NCBI GenBank assembly: GCA_944324635.1
Contig: CALUXC010000001.1
Span: 62,001-126,000 of the forward strand
DNA: 64,000 nucleotides
Source: Candidatus Avelusimicrobium intestinipullorum
Lineage (GTDB): Bacteria > Elusimicrobiota > Elusimicrobia > Elusimicrobiales > Elusimicrobiaceae
Direction of reading: 5' to 3'
Below the pieces are notes generated by a model. The model was not told the origin of the DNA. It did no database searches and was given only the letters and a program-made list of their open reading frames with translations. The translations under genes and the position numbers were made by a program. The stretch's first letter is position 1, and every line of letters begins with the position of its first letter. Shown piece by piece: positions 1-8,250 of this stretch.

Positions 1-413
1 AGCGTCAGCCCGCGCAAATTGGGCACGGTGATAGATTCGGGCGTGGTTTTTACCCAGCCTTTAGCGGGGGTTGGCCCGCGCAGTTCTACCGCGCGGCGCA
101 GCGCTTGATGGAGCGAAAGTTTATTAACGCGCTGTTCATAAGCAACTACCGCCCCGGGATATTTTTGGGCGATGCGCGATTTAAGGGAAGATTTGGCCGT
201 GCTTTTGGCCACCGATTCGGCCGCTGCCGCCGGAATGACACCCTGAAAATTTTTCCAAGCCGATACGGCGGGCACTTCTGCGGCTGCATTTTTACCCAAC
301 GCCTTAGGAAGCTGGGAAACCCCTTTTTGGACAGGCTGGGCTTGCAACGTCAGAATTCCCGACGAGAGGAAAAGTACCGTCATCCATACGATAGTTTGTT
401 TGCGTAAAGTCAT
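1..413 (-). CDS. Secreted protein of unknown function (partial, C-terminus outside window)
   Basis: An open reading frame on the minus strand starts with ATG at 413 and runs off the window at base 1. An AAGGAG ribosome site lies about 8 nt upstream. The first ~25 residues are a signal peptide (basic MTLRKQ start, hydrophobic core, LQAQ cleavage-like end), so the product is exported. The visible remainder (about 137 residues) is Ala/Lys-rich with no motif I recognise. It sits 63 bp downstream of another secreted protein gene on the same strand, so the two may be related or co-expressed. Function unknown. Confidence 0.7.
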   Translation of the reverse strand, partial: MTLRKQTIVWMTVLFLSSGILTLQAQPVQKGVSQLPKALGKNAAAEVPAVSAWKNFQGVIPAAAAESVAKSTAKSSLKSRIAQKYPGAVVAYEQRVNKLSLHQALRRAVELRGPTPAKGWVKTTPESITVPNLRGLT

Positions 414-476
414 ATATCGGCTCCTTAATAGGGTGTTACTCTTAGTATACACGAATAAGGCTTAAAAACCATAGGT

Positions 477-1388
477 CTAAAGACCCAGAACCTCGGAGGC
501 TTTTTGCCCCGAAGAATACGGAATTACTCTAAAAGCGTCTCCCACCGCTTCCACTTTGCACCAGGTGGGGACCCCGTCTATGGAAAGCAGGGCAATCACT
601 TCCTGGAGCTGGTCGGCCGGGATATCGTTGCGGAACGTAACAATACTGCCGCGTTCTACGGACTCTTTAATAGATACGATAACTAAAATTCCTTTATATT
701 TGTATCTCCACGCATAATGCAGAGCCGTAGCGGGGGAATCGGTCAGGTTAATTACGGGTTCGGCCGCAATGGCTTTCACTACGGACATACCTCCCGCGCT
801 GGCATAAGCAATGCGCAAGTTGTTGTTGTCGCGTCCCACATCTTTGACCAGCAAACCGTTTTCCAAGATATTGCGAAGAGCCGCCCCGTCAGTCGGCAGG
901 CCCAAGCCGCGGTACATGTATTTTACGTGCGGGACAAACGGAATCGGCGGGACTTCCTGCTTTTTTTGATGCACAAACTCCGAGAAATCTTTCGTCATAA
1001 AAGCCTGTTGGTGCAAGAGCACGGGTTTGCGCGGTTTTTTGGTGGGCTGAGCACCCCATTTATGTAAATTTTCCACTGCTTTGCGCACAGGTACGCCCAC
1101 AGCCGTCTGCAAATCCAGCAACATTCTTTTATTGCTGTTTACAAAGCGCGCCACCGTGGGGTTCACCCGCACGGCAGGTGCGGAAGGCGGCAATTTGACC
1201 GCCGCTTTGGCGGCCTGTTCTTGGGCTTGCACGATTTGTTTGGCGGCGGGTACGCTTTGTTTTTCGGCCCCGGCCCCCAAACCTTTCGTTACGCCTTTCC
1301 ACAGGTTCTTTTGCGCGCACGAAGGCTGCGCCGCGAAAAGCAGCGCAATCAAAAGACAAATAGAAAAAAGGGTGTTCGTTCTTTTCAT
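477..1388 (-). CDS. Secreted protein with a possible ADP-ribosyltransferase-like C-terminal domain
   Basis: 303 residues. A signal peptide ends near residue 25 (PSCAQ). A low-complexity Ala/Lys/Pro region follows, then a compact domain from about residue 155 to the end. That domain has MYRGLGLP, a GLLVKDVG strand, NLTDSPATALHYA, a hydrophobic KGILVIVSI strand, and QLQEVIALL near the end. The order R, then S/T-x-S, then Q/E-x-E recalls the ADP-ribosyltransferase fold, but identity is too low to assert activity. No Shine-Dalgarno is seen. A TATAAT-like -10 lies about 8 nt before the ATG, hinting at a nearly leaderless mRNA. A toxin, an effector or a structural envelope protein are all possible. 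Confidence 0.75.
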   Translation of the reverse strand: MKRTNTLFSICLLIALLFAAQPSCAQKNLWKGVTKGLGAGAEKQSVPAAKQIVQAQEQAAKAAVKLPPSAPAVRVNPTVARFVNSNKRMLLDLQTAVGVPVRKAVENLHKWGAQPTKKPRKPVLLHQQAFMTKDFSEFVHQKKQEVPPIPFVPHVKYMYRGLGLPTDGAALRNILENGLLVKDVGRDNNNLRIAYASAGGMSVVKAIAAEPVINLTDSPATALHYAWRYKYKGILVIVSIKESVERGSIVTFRNDIPADQLQEVIALLSIDGVPTWCKVEAVGDAFRVIPYSSGQKASEVLGL

Positions 1389-1465
1389 ACTTTATTATTA
1401 TATGTAATAAAGTATTATAAAAACAGGGTCAAAAGTCCCACTTGTAAGTGGGTCCCAAAAAGCTT

Positions 1466-1942
1466 ATGAATACAGAAGAAAGTTTTATCTTTTGGCAGAG
1501 CCCCATTGGACAAATGGCTATCGCGTCCGACGGGAACGCTATTACGCGGGCCTCTTTTATGCCGGCTGATTGGTGCGAGGCCTTGCCCCGGCGGGAAAGC
1601 CCGCTTTTACGGGAGGCCTGCCGCCAGCTGGAAGAATATTTTAAGGGGGAAAGAAAGAGCTTTTCCGTACCGCTTGCTCCGCAGGGAACCGCGTTTAGAC
1701 GCCGGGTATGGCAGGTGCTGGAGAGCATTGGCTACGGGCAAACGCTTAGTTACGCGCAAGTGGCGCAGAAAGCGGGCAATCCCCGTGCGTGCCGCGCGGT
1801 GGGCGGGGCCAATCATGCCAACCCCATTGTATTGTTTATCCCCTGCCACCGCGTTATCGCGGCGGACGGTTCGTTAGGCGGCTATGGCGCGGGTGTGAAT
1901 AGGAAGCGTTTTTTGTTAGAATTAGAAAAGAAGCATTCTTAA
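1466..1942 (+). CDS. ogt: Methylated-DNA--protein-cysteine S-methyltransferase
   Basis: 158 residues, the usual size for Ogt. It removes alkyl groups from O6-alkylguanine in DNA onto its own active-site cysteine. The catalytic motif IPCHRVI is present near residue 133, preceded by the helix-turn-helix segment GYGQTLSYAQVAQ and the Asn-hinge region VGGANHANP, and followed by GGYGAG and a terminal LLELE helix. I chose ATG at 1466; an in-frame GTG at 1448 would add six residues, and neither has a clear ribosome site. A perfect CCCACTT/AAGTGGG inverted repeat lies just upstream (1437-1452). Confidence 0.93.
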   Translation: MNTEESFIFWQSPIGQMAIASDGNAITRASFMPADWCEALPRRESPLLREACRQLEEYFKGERKSFSVPLAPQGTAFRRRVWQVLESIGYGQTLSYAQVAQKAGNPRACRAVGGANHANPIVLFIPCHRVIAADGSLGGYGAGVNRKRFLLELEKKHS

Positions 1943-1970
1943 ATAGAAAGCCCTTTGCTTAAAAATAAAA

Positions 1971-1997
1971 GGCCCGGCCACAAGACCGGGATTTTCT
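1971..1997 (+). terminator. Weak candidate terminator after ogt
   Basis: A short CCCGG/CCGGG hairpin (1973-1977 with 1986-1990) is followed by ATTTTCT. The stem is only 5 bp and the T-run is imperfect, so termination is plausible but unproven. Confidence 0.4.
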
Positions 1998-2007
1998 ACA
2001 CAGGAGG

Positions 2008-2047
2008 CTTTCCGCGGGGCAGCGGAAAGGGGAGTATAACTACTCCC
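2008..2047 (+). other. Two abutting perfect hairpins upstream of the NlpE-like gene
   Basis: CTTTCCGC/GCGGAAAG (8 bp, loop GGGGCA, 2008-2029) is immediately followed by GGGAGTA/TACTCCC (7 bp, tetraloop TAAC, 2030-2047). They stack without an intervening base and lie about 60 nt before the lipoprotein ATG. Just upstream is CAGGAGG (2001-2007) with no reading frame behind it. They could form part of an mRNA leader or a small RNA. Neither has a T-run, so they do not look like terminators. Confidence 0.45.
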
Positions 2048-2106
2048 ACGAGTATAACCCTGAAAAGCCCAAAATTATTGCAGGCAAAGAGGCACGAGAG
2101 GAAACA

Positions 2107-2529
2107 ATGAATAAAAAGATATGGATTTTAAGTGCGGCCTTGCTGTGTGTGGCCGTGTGCGGGTGCTCCCGCCAAGAAGAAGCGGCCGCGCCTGAAGCGG
2201 ACGCTAATCAAACGAGTTCCGTGGCCCAATACGTAGGCAAGTACGAAGGCTTTTTGCCTGCGGCTTCCGGCCCCGGTATTCAAACCAGCCTGACCCTGGA
2301 AGAAGACGGCACTTTTGTGTGGGTGTCTGACTATGTGGGCGAACAAGCCAGCGTATTTACGGAGAAAGGCCCCTACACCATTTCGGGCGATATTGCCACC
2401 TTGGAAGTGCCCGGCGAAGGCACCCGCTATGCCCGCTTGGAAAGCGGCAGCTTGCGCTTGCTGGACCAGAACCAAGCCCCCATCACCGGGGCGTTAGCCG
2501 ATATGTACGTCTTGGGGAAAGTAAATTAA
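2107..2529 (+). CDS. NlpE-like outer-membrane lipoprotein lacking the CxxC motif
   Basis: 140 residues. A lipoprotein signal peptide ends in VCGC, with lipidated Cys near residue 20. Residues ~42-135 match the NlpE/CutF N-terminal domain: YEGFLPAASGPGIQTSL, then LEEDGTF, a YTISGD strand and LRLLDQNQAPI. NlpE is an outer-membrane lipoprotein that senses envelope and copper stress. In NlpE the loop after LP is CADC; here it is AASG, so the redox/metal cysteines are absent. The start is supported by GAGAGGAAAC before the ATG. The gene lies 7 bp before the membrane protein at 2537, probably as an operon. The family call rests on motif order and spacing. Confidence 0.72.
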   Translation: MNKKIWILSAALLCVAVCGCSRQEEAAAPEADANQTSSVAQYVGKYEGFLPAASGPGIQTSLTLEEDGTFVWVSDYVGEQASVFTEKGPYTISGDIATLEVPGEGTRYARLESGSLRLLDQNQAPITGALADMYVLGKVN

Positions 2530-2536
2530 TCACTAT

Positions 2537-3334
2537 ATGAACTTTTCTTTTCTGCAACAATATCAGCACCCTTCCCGCAAAACGCTGGGTATTTTGCTGG
2601 GGCTTTTTTGCGCGGTGCCGCTGGCGGTTTTTCTGGTGTTGCCGTCTTGCGTGGGGTATATGGCGGAGTGGACGCTGGGGTGGGGGAGTATTCCCTTTTT
2701 CCTTTCTCGCCATGCGTGGGCTTTTGCTTTGGTGCAGGATTTGCTGCGCGGCGTGTATGTGGCGGCAGCGGTGGGCGTGCTGGACTTTTTGCTCTTGGTG
2801 TTGGTGTACCGCCTGCTAGATGACGCCGTCACCCGCCAAGGCAAGTGGCGCGGCGTGTTGGCGGTGGCCGCACGTGCATGGGGGCCGCTGTTGTGGCGGC
2901 AGGCATGCGTGGGGCTGGTGCTGTGTGTAGCGTTGTGGAAAGTGGAAGGTTTTTCTTCTTTGTATTTACTGCCGGAGTTTTTCTCGGCTGATTTTTTTGC
3001 CATACTGGTACTGGCGGTGTGGAGTGTGTCGGCCGTAGTGTTTGGGTGTGCTTTTGCCGTGACGGAGCAAGGTTCGGCCGCCGTGCGTTTTAGCCGTTTG
3101 TTGCTAAAGGCCTATTTCCGGGAGTGGATCGTGGCCGCGGTGGTTACGTGTTTGTTGGCATGGCTGCCGGCGGTGGTGTTGTCCAAATTCGGCGTGACGG
3201 GAGAGTCGGCCGGTTTATCCGTCTTTTTTATCTTACATGGAAGCATTTTGTTTTTGGCTTGGTGGAGCGTATTTTTAATTTGGCTATTTAATAAGCCCGA
3301 TGTGTTTGCGCTGGCGCCGTCCGCCGAAGAATAA
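2537..3334 (+). CDS. Integral membrane protein of unknown function
   Basis: 265 residues with about five or six strongly hydrophobic helices (roughly residues 18-40, 70-95, 115-135, 150-175, 198-218 and 230-250) and a cytosolic-looking N-terminus. No family motif is recognised. It follows the NlpE-like lipoprotein gene by 7 bp, so the two are probably co-transcribed. It could work with the lipoprotein at the envelope, but nothing in the sequence shows a substrate. Confidence 0.7.
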   Translation: MNFSFLQQYQHPSRKTLGILLGLFCAVPLAVFLVLPSCVGYMAEWTLGWGSIPFFLSRHAWAFALVQDLLRGVYVAAAVGVLDFLLLVLVYRLLDDAVTRQGKWRGVLAVAARAWGPLLWRQACVGLVLCVALWKVEGFSSLYLLPEFFSADFFAILVLAVWSVSAVVFGCAFAVTEQGSAAVRFSRLLLKAYFREWIVAAVVTCLLAWLPAVVLSKFGVTGESAGLSVFFILHGSILFLAWWSVFLIWLFNKPDVFALAPSAEE

Positions 3335-3408
3335 CATGCCCCTTAGGGGCAGACTTGAATTTTGTAAAAAATAACATAGGCTTAAATAAAAAAGGAAAAT
3401 TATTTCTC

Positions 3409-6400
3409 ATGACAAAACGAGTGCTTTTAATAGCATTGATTTTTGCGGCCCTCACCCCGCTTCGGGCCGCCGATACCCCTGCGGGAAAACCGTCTTCCGA
3501 TAAAATTCATCAGGCCGTCTATAAACAAGTGGCCGACCAGATGGGCGATACCTTCTGGGTACAAAAGGGGGCCGATTTGGTGCACCAGGAATGCCGTGTT
3601 AGCGGTTTAGAGTGTATTTTGGATAATTTGTACCAGTCCGTTAAAAAAGCCGGCGGAAACGTGACGAAGGCTTCCGTTTGCGTGGGCGAAAAAGAAAAAC
3701 AAACCTGCGTGCCTGCGCTGGCCTATGCGCAAGGCGGGGTACATTATGCGCTGGGAAATTTGCTGTATTACAAAAATAAACCGATTGTCGAAGTGTCCGG
3801 CCAGTTTGTCACCCTGGTGACGGAATACGGCCTGCACTCCGAGCAGGATCGCAAAGCCGCCATGAAATATTTCTATACGCTTTTGGATTTGGCCGATAAG
3901 GACTGCGGTTCCGGTTTTCAGCTTAGCTACGGGTCTGCCGCCAAACGGGCCGACCAACGTCAACGCCAAGAACGCCAAATGAACGCCTGCGCTTCCGAAG
4001 TGGGCGGGCTGCCCGCCCTGGCCATGCTGGCAAAAGACGGCAACGAGAAGAAAGAAGCCGCCGAACGCATTTATGCCTTTTTGAAAGATAAATACAATTC
4101 TAATGCCTCCAGTATTGTAATCCCCGGTGCCACCACTGCGCTGGGCGTTTTGGGCACGCCGCGTGCCTATGCTCTGCTGGAAGAATTTTTGACCGATGAA
4201 ACCATTCCTTCCACGGGCGGGAACATCTTAAACAGCCTTTCGTTTGAAGGGATGGCCAAAAACGTCTTGCGCGGCGTAAGCAACCTGCGCGGGGGCAATT
4301 CGCGCTACTTAAACCGCATTAACGAAAAATTCCAATACATTGATAATGGCGAAGCGTCCCGCCAAGGGTGGAAATCTACCCAAATGAACCATGAAAAAAT
4401 CCAATATCCTTACGGCAACTTGTTTGAGGATATTGGCCGCATGCTGGCTTCGCAAAGCAAAACCAACACCGCCGCCCGCCGCGTGGCCAAATCTATCGTA
4501 AGCAAAGCCAACGCGTACGCCAAAAATAACGAGAACGCCGCCGGTGACATTCATTATCCCCTGGTGTTGGGTATTTTGGACGGTTGGCGCGCCTTTGGCA
4601 AAACCTATATTTATGAACCTTCCCCCAAACTTTTGAACTTATTTTATAAGGGAGATTGGTGGGATATTAACGAAGGCACCCAGCGGCGTGTGCACCGCCT
4701 GGCCTACGAGTTTGCCAAGGCCCGCGGCTGGAAATGGAAAGCCCCGCAGAAAGATCAGAAAAAGCAGGATAGATATGTCTATAATGCGCGCTTAATGGAA
4801 ATTGGAAGCGGAGCCGATTTGGCTTCCATTCCGGTGGCCATGGGCACGTTGGTGGCCTCGCTTCCGGCCATGGCGCGCGGTATGTCCGGCGCGGTAAAGG
4901 TGCTTACGTCCCGCAAAGCCTGGATTGGCACCAAAGACTATTTCAAAACATTACCCGCCGTTGCACAGCAGCGGGCGGCTTCCTATGCACAAACGGCCGG
5001 CAATAAAATCAAAAATATAAAGCAGTCCGTTTCCGGTGCGGGCCGCACCAAACCCGCCGCGGTGAAGACGGCACCCCGTGCGGCGGCTCCCGTCAAATCC
5101 GCCCCTGTAAATGCGGTGAATCCTATGGCCCGGCAGGTGGCGGAAGCCGGTACCAAAGCGGCGCAGCCGCTTTCCGGCGTGTCTAAAGCAAAAATTGAAT
5201 CTAAATTAACGGGCCCGTTGGCTGATAAAGTAGCCGCCGCGCAGAAGCGCGCCGTAGCCTATGGGGAACGGTCACTCATGCCGCGCGCTCCCAAGAATAC
5301 GGGCAACAGCCCGATTAAATACCGCTCGGACAATTTGGTGTATATGGAAGTACACCCGACGGATCCCGGCAAGGCGGTGTTCTATTACGCCGATGACATG
5401 GGGCGTGTGAACACGGCCAAAGAAGTGCCGATGAGCACGTATGATAATTTAATGAAAGGCTTAAGCCGCGAAGACAGAGCCATGCTGGGGCGGATAGGAG
5501 AATCTTACGCAAGCGAAGTGTCTGCCCTGCGTGTGGAGCGGGAACATGACCGCTTAACCGCGCTAGCCAAAGAAATAACGCGCCTGCAAGACCAGCGCCA
5601 GCAATTAGCCAATAGCCGGACGTATCATTTGACGGAAGGCGGGACTTTTGGCCGCGTTAAGAAAGTAGATGACGAGATAGCGGCATTAGAAAAAGAAGTA
5701 AACCGCACGATTTGGGATATGTCCAGAAACAACATGGGTTCGGAATCGGGCTTAAGAATGATGTTCCGAAACGAGTTGGGTCACCCCGTAAGCAATAGTA
5801 GTGCGTCCACGGCCAGAGGCACGCTGAAGTATACGGATAGGTCGTTAATGCCGGAGACAAAAGGGAAAGTGCCACAGGGTATATTTGAACCCCGCGCGGA
5901 CGGGTTATTGTACATGGAAGCGCACCCGACGGATCCGACGAAAGCGCGGTTCTACTACTCGGAAGGGCCAGGGCAATATGCGCGCGTGCATGATGTGCCG
6001 ATGAAGGAATACGAAGCGTTTGTGAAAGGCTTGTCTGAAACGGACAAAGTAACCTTACAGCAGAGTGCCCGCGCGTATGCGAGCGAAATCAACAAAACGC
6101 GAGTGGATTTGGAACATACGCGCTTGACTGACTTGGCAAAAGACGTGACGCGCAAGAAGGACTATGTGACGTATCTAAAGAGCAAGAGCCAGGGCACAGC
6201 GGCGGAACGCCGCCAGATTCGCGCGCTGGAAGATGAGATAGCGGGATTGGAAGCGGAAGCCAACCGCACAATCCGCGATATGGCAAACAACAAGATGGGC
6301 ACGGAACGCAATTTGAGGGATATGTATCAAAACTCCTTGGGAAGCCCGGTTAAACCGCAGGCCAAGCGCGCTCGGTTGGAAATATCGGACGATTACGACG

Positions 6401-8082
6401 AGGCCTATGCCCAGGTGAGAGAGATAGGCAAGCAGATGGAAGCGTTGGAGACGGAACGCGCCCGCATAGTACAAAGCGGAAGTGCGAGCCAGCGTGATTT
6501 TGCCCGGGTACGAGCGATAGATGATGAATTAAGATATCTCAAGAGTGAAGAAACGTCCGGCATCTTGCAGATGGAAAAGAAAGGAATGGGCGACCGACGT
6601 TCGCTGACGCAGCGGTTTGATAATGATCGCGAACCTATCCCGTCCTTTGCAAAGCCGCAGCCTGTAGCCCCGGTACGAACGGCCGTAGCCTATGGGGAAC
6701 GGTCACTCATGCCGCGCGCTCCCAAGAATGCGGGCAACAGCCCGATTAAATACCGCTCGGACAATTTGGTGTATATGGAAGTACACCCGACGGATCCCGG
6801 CAAGGCGGTGTTCTATTACGCCGATGACATGGGGCGTGTGAACACGGCCAAAGAAGTGCCGATGAGCACGTATGATAATTTAATGAAAGGCTTAAGCCGC
6901 GAAGACAGAGCCATGCTGGGGCGGATAGGAGAATCTTACGCAAGCGAAGTGTCTGCCCTGCGTGTGGAGCGGGAACATGACCGCTTAACCGCGCTAGCCA
7001 AAGAAATAACGCGCCTGCAAGACCAGCGCCAGCAATTAGCCAATAGCCGGACGTATCATTTGACGGAAGGCGGGACTTTTGGCCGCGTTAAGAAAGTAGA
7101 TGACGAGATAGCGGCATTAGAAAAAGAAGTAAACCGCACGATTTGGGATATGTCCAGAAACAACATGGGTTCGGAATCGGGCTTAAGAATGATGTTCCGA
7201 AACGAGTTGGGTCACCCCGTAAGCAATAGTAGTGCGTCCACGGCCAGAGGCACGCTGAAGTATACGGATAGGTCGTTAATGCCGGAGACAAAAGGGAAAG
7301 TGCCACAGGGTATATTTGAACCCCGCGCGGACGGGTTATTGTACATGGAAGCGCACCCGACGGATCCGACGAAAGCGCGGTTCTACTACTCGGAAGGGCC
7401 AGGGCAATATGCGCGCGTGCATGATGTGCCGATGAAGGAATACGAAGCGTTTGTGAAAGGCTTGTCTGAAACGGACAAAGTAACCTTACAGCAGAGTGCC
7501 CGCGCGTATGCGAGCGAAATCAACAAAACGCGAGTGGATTTGGAACATACGCGCTTGACTGACTTGGCAAAAGACGTGACGCGCAAGAAGGACTATGTGA
7601 CGTATCTAAAGAGCAAGAGCCAGGGCACAGCGGCGGAACGCCGCCAGATTCGCGCGCTGGAAGATGAGATAGCGGGATTGGAAGCGGAAGCCAACCGCAC
7701 AATCCGCGATATGGCAAACAACAAGATGGGCACGGAACGCAATTTGAGGGATATGTATCAAAACTCCTTGGGAAGCCCGGTTAAACCGCAGGCCAAGCGC
7801 GCTCGGTTGGAAATATCGGACGATTACGACGAGGCCTATGCCCAGGTGAGAGAGATAGGCAAGCAGATGGAAGCGTTGGAGACGGAACGCGCCCGCATAG
7901 TACAAAGCGGAAGTGCGAGCCAGCGTGATTTTGCCCGGGTACGAGCGATAGATGATGAATTAAGATATCTCAAGAGTGAAGAAACGTCCGGCATCTTGCA
8001 GATGGAAAAGAAAGGAATGGGCGACCGTCGCTCGCTGACACAGCAGTTTGATAATGATCGCGAACCTATCCCAACATTCTAA
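3409..8082 (+). CDS. Very large secreted protein with a near-identical internal duplication
   Basis: 1557 residues. I chose ATG 3409 because it has AAAGGAAA before it and gives a proper signal peptide (MTKRVLL to PLRAAD); a TTG at 3355 is less likely. The N-terminal ~450 residues look alpha-helical and contain several cysteines. A hydrophobic stretch (LASIPVAMGTLVASLPAMA) and an Ala/Lys/Pro linker follow. From about residue 615 come modules of the form SLMP...YMEVHPTDP...VPM...RNNMGSES, each with a coiled-coil centre. The module order is A-B-c-A-B-c, the second half nearly copying the first. No enzyme motif is recognised. A surface or periplasmic structural protein is likely. Confidence 0.8.
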   Translation: MTKRVLLIALIFAALTPLRAADTPAGKPSSDKIHQAVYKQVADQMGDTFWVQKGADLVHQECRVSGLECILDNLYQSVKKAGGNVTKASVCVGEKEKQTCVPALAYAQGGVHYALGNLLYYKNKPIVEVSGQFVTLVTEYGLHSEQDRKAAMKYFYTLLDLADKDCGSGFQLSYGSAAKRADQRQRQERQMNACASEVGGLPALAMLAKDGNEKKEAAERIYAFLKDKYNSNASSIVIPGATTALGVLGTPRAYALLEEFLTDETIPSTGGNILNSLSFEGMAKNVLRGVSNLRGGNSRYLNRINEKFQYIDNGEASRQGWKSTQMNHEKIQYPYGNLFEDIGRMLASQSKTNTAARRVAKSIVSKANAYAKNNENAAGDIHYPLVLGILDGWRAFGKTYIYEPSPKLLNLFYKGDWWDINEGTQRRVHRLAYEFAKARGWKWKAPQKDQKKQDRYVYNARLMEIGSGADLASIPVAMGTLVASLPAMARGMSGAVKVLTSRKAWIGTKDYFKTLPAVAQQRAASYAQTAGNKIKNIKQSVSGAGRTKPAAVKTAPRAAAPVKSAPVNAVNPMARQVAEAGTKAAQPLSGVSKAKIESKLTGPLADKVAAAQKRAVAYGERSLMPRAPKNTGNSPIKYRSDNLVYMEVHPTDPGKAVFYYADDMGRVNTAKEVPMSTYDNLMKGLSREDRAMLGRIGESYASEVSALRVEREHDRLTALAKEITRLQDQRQQLANSRTYHLTEGGTFGRVKKVDDEIAALEKEVNRTIWDMSRNNMGSESGLRMMFRNELGHPVSNSSASTARGTLKYTDRSLMPETKGKVPQGIFEPRADGLLYMEAHPTDPTKARFYYSEGPGQYARVHDVPMKEYEAFVKGLSETDKVTLQQSARAYASEINKTRVDLEHTRLTDLAKDVTRKKDYVTYLKSKSQGTAAERRQIRALEDEIAGLEAEANRTIRDMANNKMGTERNLRDMYQNSLGSPVKPQAKRARLEISDDYDEAYAQVREIGKQMEALETERARIVQSGSASQRDFARVRAIDDELRYLKSEETSGILQMEKKGMGDRRSLTQRFDNDREPIPSFAKPQPVAPVRTAVAYGERSLMPRAPKNAGNSPIKYRSDNLVYMEVHPTDPGKAVFYYADDMGRVNTAKEVPMSTYDNLMKGLSREDRAMLGRIGESYASEVSALRVEREHDRLTALAKEITRLQDQRQQLANSRTYHLTEGGTFGRVKKVDDEIAALEKEVNRTIWDMSRNNMGSESGLRMMFRNELGHPVSNSSASTARGTLKYTDRSLMPETKGKVPQGIFEPRADGLLYMEAHPTDPTKARFYYSEGPGQYARVHDVPMKEYEAFVKGLSETDKVTLQQSARAYASEINKTRVDLEHTRLTDLAKDVTRKKDYVTYLKSKSQGTAAERRQIRALEDEIAGLEAEANRTIRDMANNKMGTERNLRDMYQNSLGSPVKPQAKRARLEISDDYDEAYAQVREIGKQMEALETERARIVQSGSASQRDFARVRAIDDELRYLKSEETSGILQMEKKGMGDRRSLTQQFDNDREPIPTF
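5251..6641 (+). repeat. 1391-bp direct repeat, copy 1
   Basis: Bases 5251-6641 recur at 6682-8072 (offset 1431 bp, 477 codons) in the same reading frame. Reading both copies I find only five differences: 5299, and four between about 6595 and 6614. Each copy encodes two diverged subrepeats plus a third half-module. The near-identity, including synonymous sites, points to a very recent duplication or ongoing gene conversion. Confidence 0.95.
6682..8072 (+). repeat. 1391-bp direct repeat, copy 2
   Basis: Second copy of the in-frame tandem repeat described at 5251-6641. A 40-bp spacer encodes the linker that joins the copies. The copy ends 8 bp before the gene's stop codon, so the protein terminates on the repeat. 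Confidence 0.95.
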
Positions 8083-8092
8083 AAATACGAAT

Positions 8093-8120
8093 CCGGCCTC
8101 CTGTGGGGGCCGGTTTTTTT
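8093..8120 (+). terminator. Rho-independent terminator
   Basis: The stem CCGGCC...GGCCGG, extended by three further pairs, is followed by seven Ts. It lies 11 bp after the stop codon of the large secreted-protein gene. Confidence 0.9.
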
Positions 8121-8125
8121 ATGGG

Positions 8126-8154
8126 CACCCTCCCATTTCTGGAGGGTGTTTTTT
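8126..8154 (+). terminator. Second, tandem terminator
   Basis: A perfect 8-bp stem CACCCTCC/GGAGGGTG with a 7-nt loop is followed by six Ts, directly after the first terminator. Together they insulate the following MarR operon. Confidence 0.88.
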
Positions 8155-8207
8155 CGGCGCACATCAAATTCTCCGACGGGAAACGGAAGCGTAAATTATT
8201 TAACAGG

Positions 8208-8244
8208 TAAATAGTTTACATATCAACTATTTATTTGCTATTAT
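8208..8244 (+). promoter_or_regulatory. Promoter of the marR operon with overlapping palindromic operator
   Basis: TTTACA (8215-8220), an 18-bp spacer and TATTAT (8239-8244) form a sigma-70-type promoter just before the MarR-family gene. A perfect inverted repeat, TAAATAGTT and AACTATTTA separated by 8 bp (8208-8233), covers the -35 element and half the spacer. Its length and position fit an autoregulatory MarR operator. Confidence 0.78.
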
Positions 8245-8250
8245 CCTTTT

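Noticed and set aside
3409..8082. CRISPR-like or transposon interpretation of the 1.4-kb repeats
   Set aside because: The repeats are in frame, encode protein modules and lack spacers, terminal inverted repeats or transposase.
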